Positions 36,829 through 37,236 of a DNA stretch of 37,236 bases are shown here, piece by piece (position 1 is the first letter of the stretch; each line of letters begins with the position of its first letter). A program made the translations under genes and the position numbers. The DNA is from Streptobacillus felis (lineage in GTDB: Bacteria; Fusobacteriota; Fusobacteriia; Fusobacteriales; Leptotrichiaceae), in NCBI RefSeq assembly GCF_001559775.1, contig NZ_LOHX01000307.1, positions 1-37,236 of the forward strand. Direction: 5' to 3'. The notes beneath the pieces were generated by a model. The model saw only the letters and a list, made by a program, of their open reading frames with translations. It had not been told where the DNA came from and searched no databases.

Positions 36829-37236
36829 ATGGATAATAAAATAACTTATGTAAGTCTATTTAGTAGTGCAGGAGTAGGATGCTACGGTTTTAAAGAAAAT
36901 GGTTTTGAATGTGTAGCAACCTGTGAATTAATAGAATCTAGAATTAATATACAAAAATATAATGAAAAATGTAAATACGAATCAGGATATATTTTAGGAG
37001 ATGTGTCAGATGAAATTATAAGAAATAAACTTTTTAAAGAAATAGATTTTTGGAAGATAAATGAAGGAATAAAAGGTATAGATGTTGTTATAGCAACACC
37101 TCCATGTCAGGGGATGTCTACTGCAAATTATAAAAAAAATAATGAAAAACATAGAAATAGTTTGGTTGTAGAAGCAATTAAAATTATTAATGAAATAAAA
37201 CCTAAAGTATTTGTTTTTGAAAACGTTAGATCATTT
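36829..37236 (+). CDS. DNA cytosine-5 methyltransferase, N-terminal part (runs off right edge)
   Basis: The first 136 residues of a C5 DNA methyltransferase. Motif I is YVSLFSSAGVGCYGFKENGF (SAM binding). Motif IV is ATPPCQGMS with the catalytic C93. Motif VI is FVFENVRSF. The SLFSSAG start is a variant of the usual SLFSGAG. The target-recognition region is outside the window, so specificity is unknown. GAAAGG precedes the ATG. It may belong to a restriction-modification system, with the nuclease gene beyond the edge, or be a solitary element-protecting methylase. Confidence 0.92.
   Translation, partial: MDNKITYVSLFSSAGVGCYGFKENGFECVATCELIESRINIQKYNEKCKYESGYILGDVSDEIIRNKLFKEIDFWKINEGIKGIDVVIATPPCQGMSTANYKKNNEKHRNSLVVEAIKIINEIKPKVFVFENVRSF

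Larger units (their letters stand above)
30979..37236. mobile_element. Integrated phage-like or satellite element (right end outside window)
   Basis: The gene style changes sharply after miaB. There is a leftward integrase, a repressor divergent from a run of small rightward genes, RepA_N initiator proteins, a BRO-N antirepressor and a DNA methyltransferase. Coding density drops and gene products are short and mostly unrecognised. No structural, packaging, relaxase or conjugation genes are visible, but the element is cut by the window edge. It could be a prophage, a phage satellite or an integrative mobilisable element. The boundary at 30,979 is approximate. Confidence 0.75.

Noticed and set aside
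31042-36864. A 13-base match (AGTCTATTTAGTA) near the integrase end and in the methyltransferase start, considered as attachment-site repeats.
   Set aside because: The right copy encodes part of conserved methyltransferase motif I, and a 13-base A/T-rich match within one element is weak evidence for an attachment site.

Overview
The window is very AT-rich, with a codon bias towards AAA, GAA, ATA and TTA, strong AGGAGG-type ribosome binding sites and tightly packed genes. The gene content fits a low-GC, fermentative, non-respiring bacterium: GapN, acetate kinase, TpiA, glycogen phosphorylase, 4-alpha-glucanotransferase, CoA-disulfide-reductase-type NADH oxidase and a formate/nitrite-family channel. 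The combination looks like Fusobacteriota, most likely Leptotrichiaceae (Leptotrichia, Sneathia or Streptobacillus relatives). That assignment is from style and protein similarity by eye, not from a search.

Regions 1-30,978 are ordinary chromosome, almost all on the + strand. At the left edge lies the 5' end of a leftward gene that resembles an IS30-type transposase. Then come: (a) rel-tgt-thiI-yihY-rmuC (stringent response, two tRNA modification enzymes, a membrane protein, RmuC); (b) malQ-rarA-ydcZ-dus; (c) nox-trxA, closed by a terminator; (d) a long operon copA - alpha/beta hydrolase - gapN - ROK glucokinase - CNNM/CBS protein - ackA - HAD phosphatase; (e) tpiA-secG; (f) hup; (g) glgP, with a LacI/CcpA-like operator just upstream of its promoter; (h) mraZ-rsmH-ftsL, with a very clear array of MraZ boxes 10 bp apart; (i) xth; (j) fnt-miaB. 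Sugar and glycogen breakdown (MalQ, GlgP, glucokinase, TpiA, GapN, AckA) is the metabolic theme. Glucose from glycogen or maltodextrin enters glycolysis, GapN supplies NADPH, and acetate kinase recovers ATP.

From about 30,979 to the right edge the sequence is an integrated mobile element that runs off the window. It starts with a leftward tyrosine integrase facing miaB. Next are a frame-disrupted small gene with an A8 tract, and a small leftward XRE repressor that lacks a self-cleavage domain. A 0.6-kb control region follows, holding three helically phased palindromes with AGGGATA/TATCCCT half-sites and a 48-bp pure A/T tract. Rightward genes then encode a small putative DNA-binding protein, two tandem RepA_N-type initiator-domain proteins flanked by two similar small proteins, a BRO-N antirepressor, two hypothetical proteins and the start of a DNA cytosine-5 methyltransferase. 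Two near-identical palindromes with CACTCTATA-type arms precede the last hypothetical gene and the methyltransferase. The layout fits a small prophage, phage satellite or integrative element with its own replication origin and a repressor/antirepressor switch. It is the most likely place in the window for something undescribed.

Other points of interest are a Tgt missing three of its four zinc ligands, an alpha/beta hydrolase whose nucleophile serine is glycine, a hairpin inserted between the Shine-Dalgarno and the start codon of the FNT channel gene, and a truncated dcw cluster.
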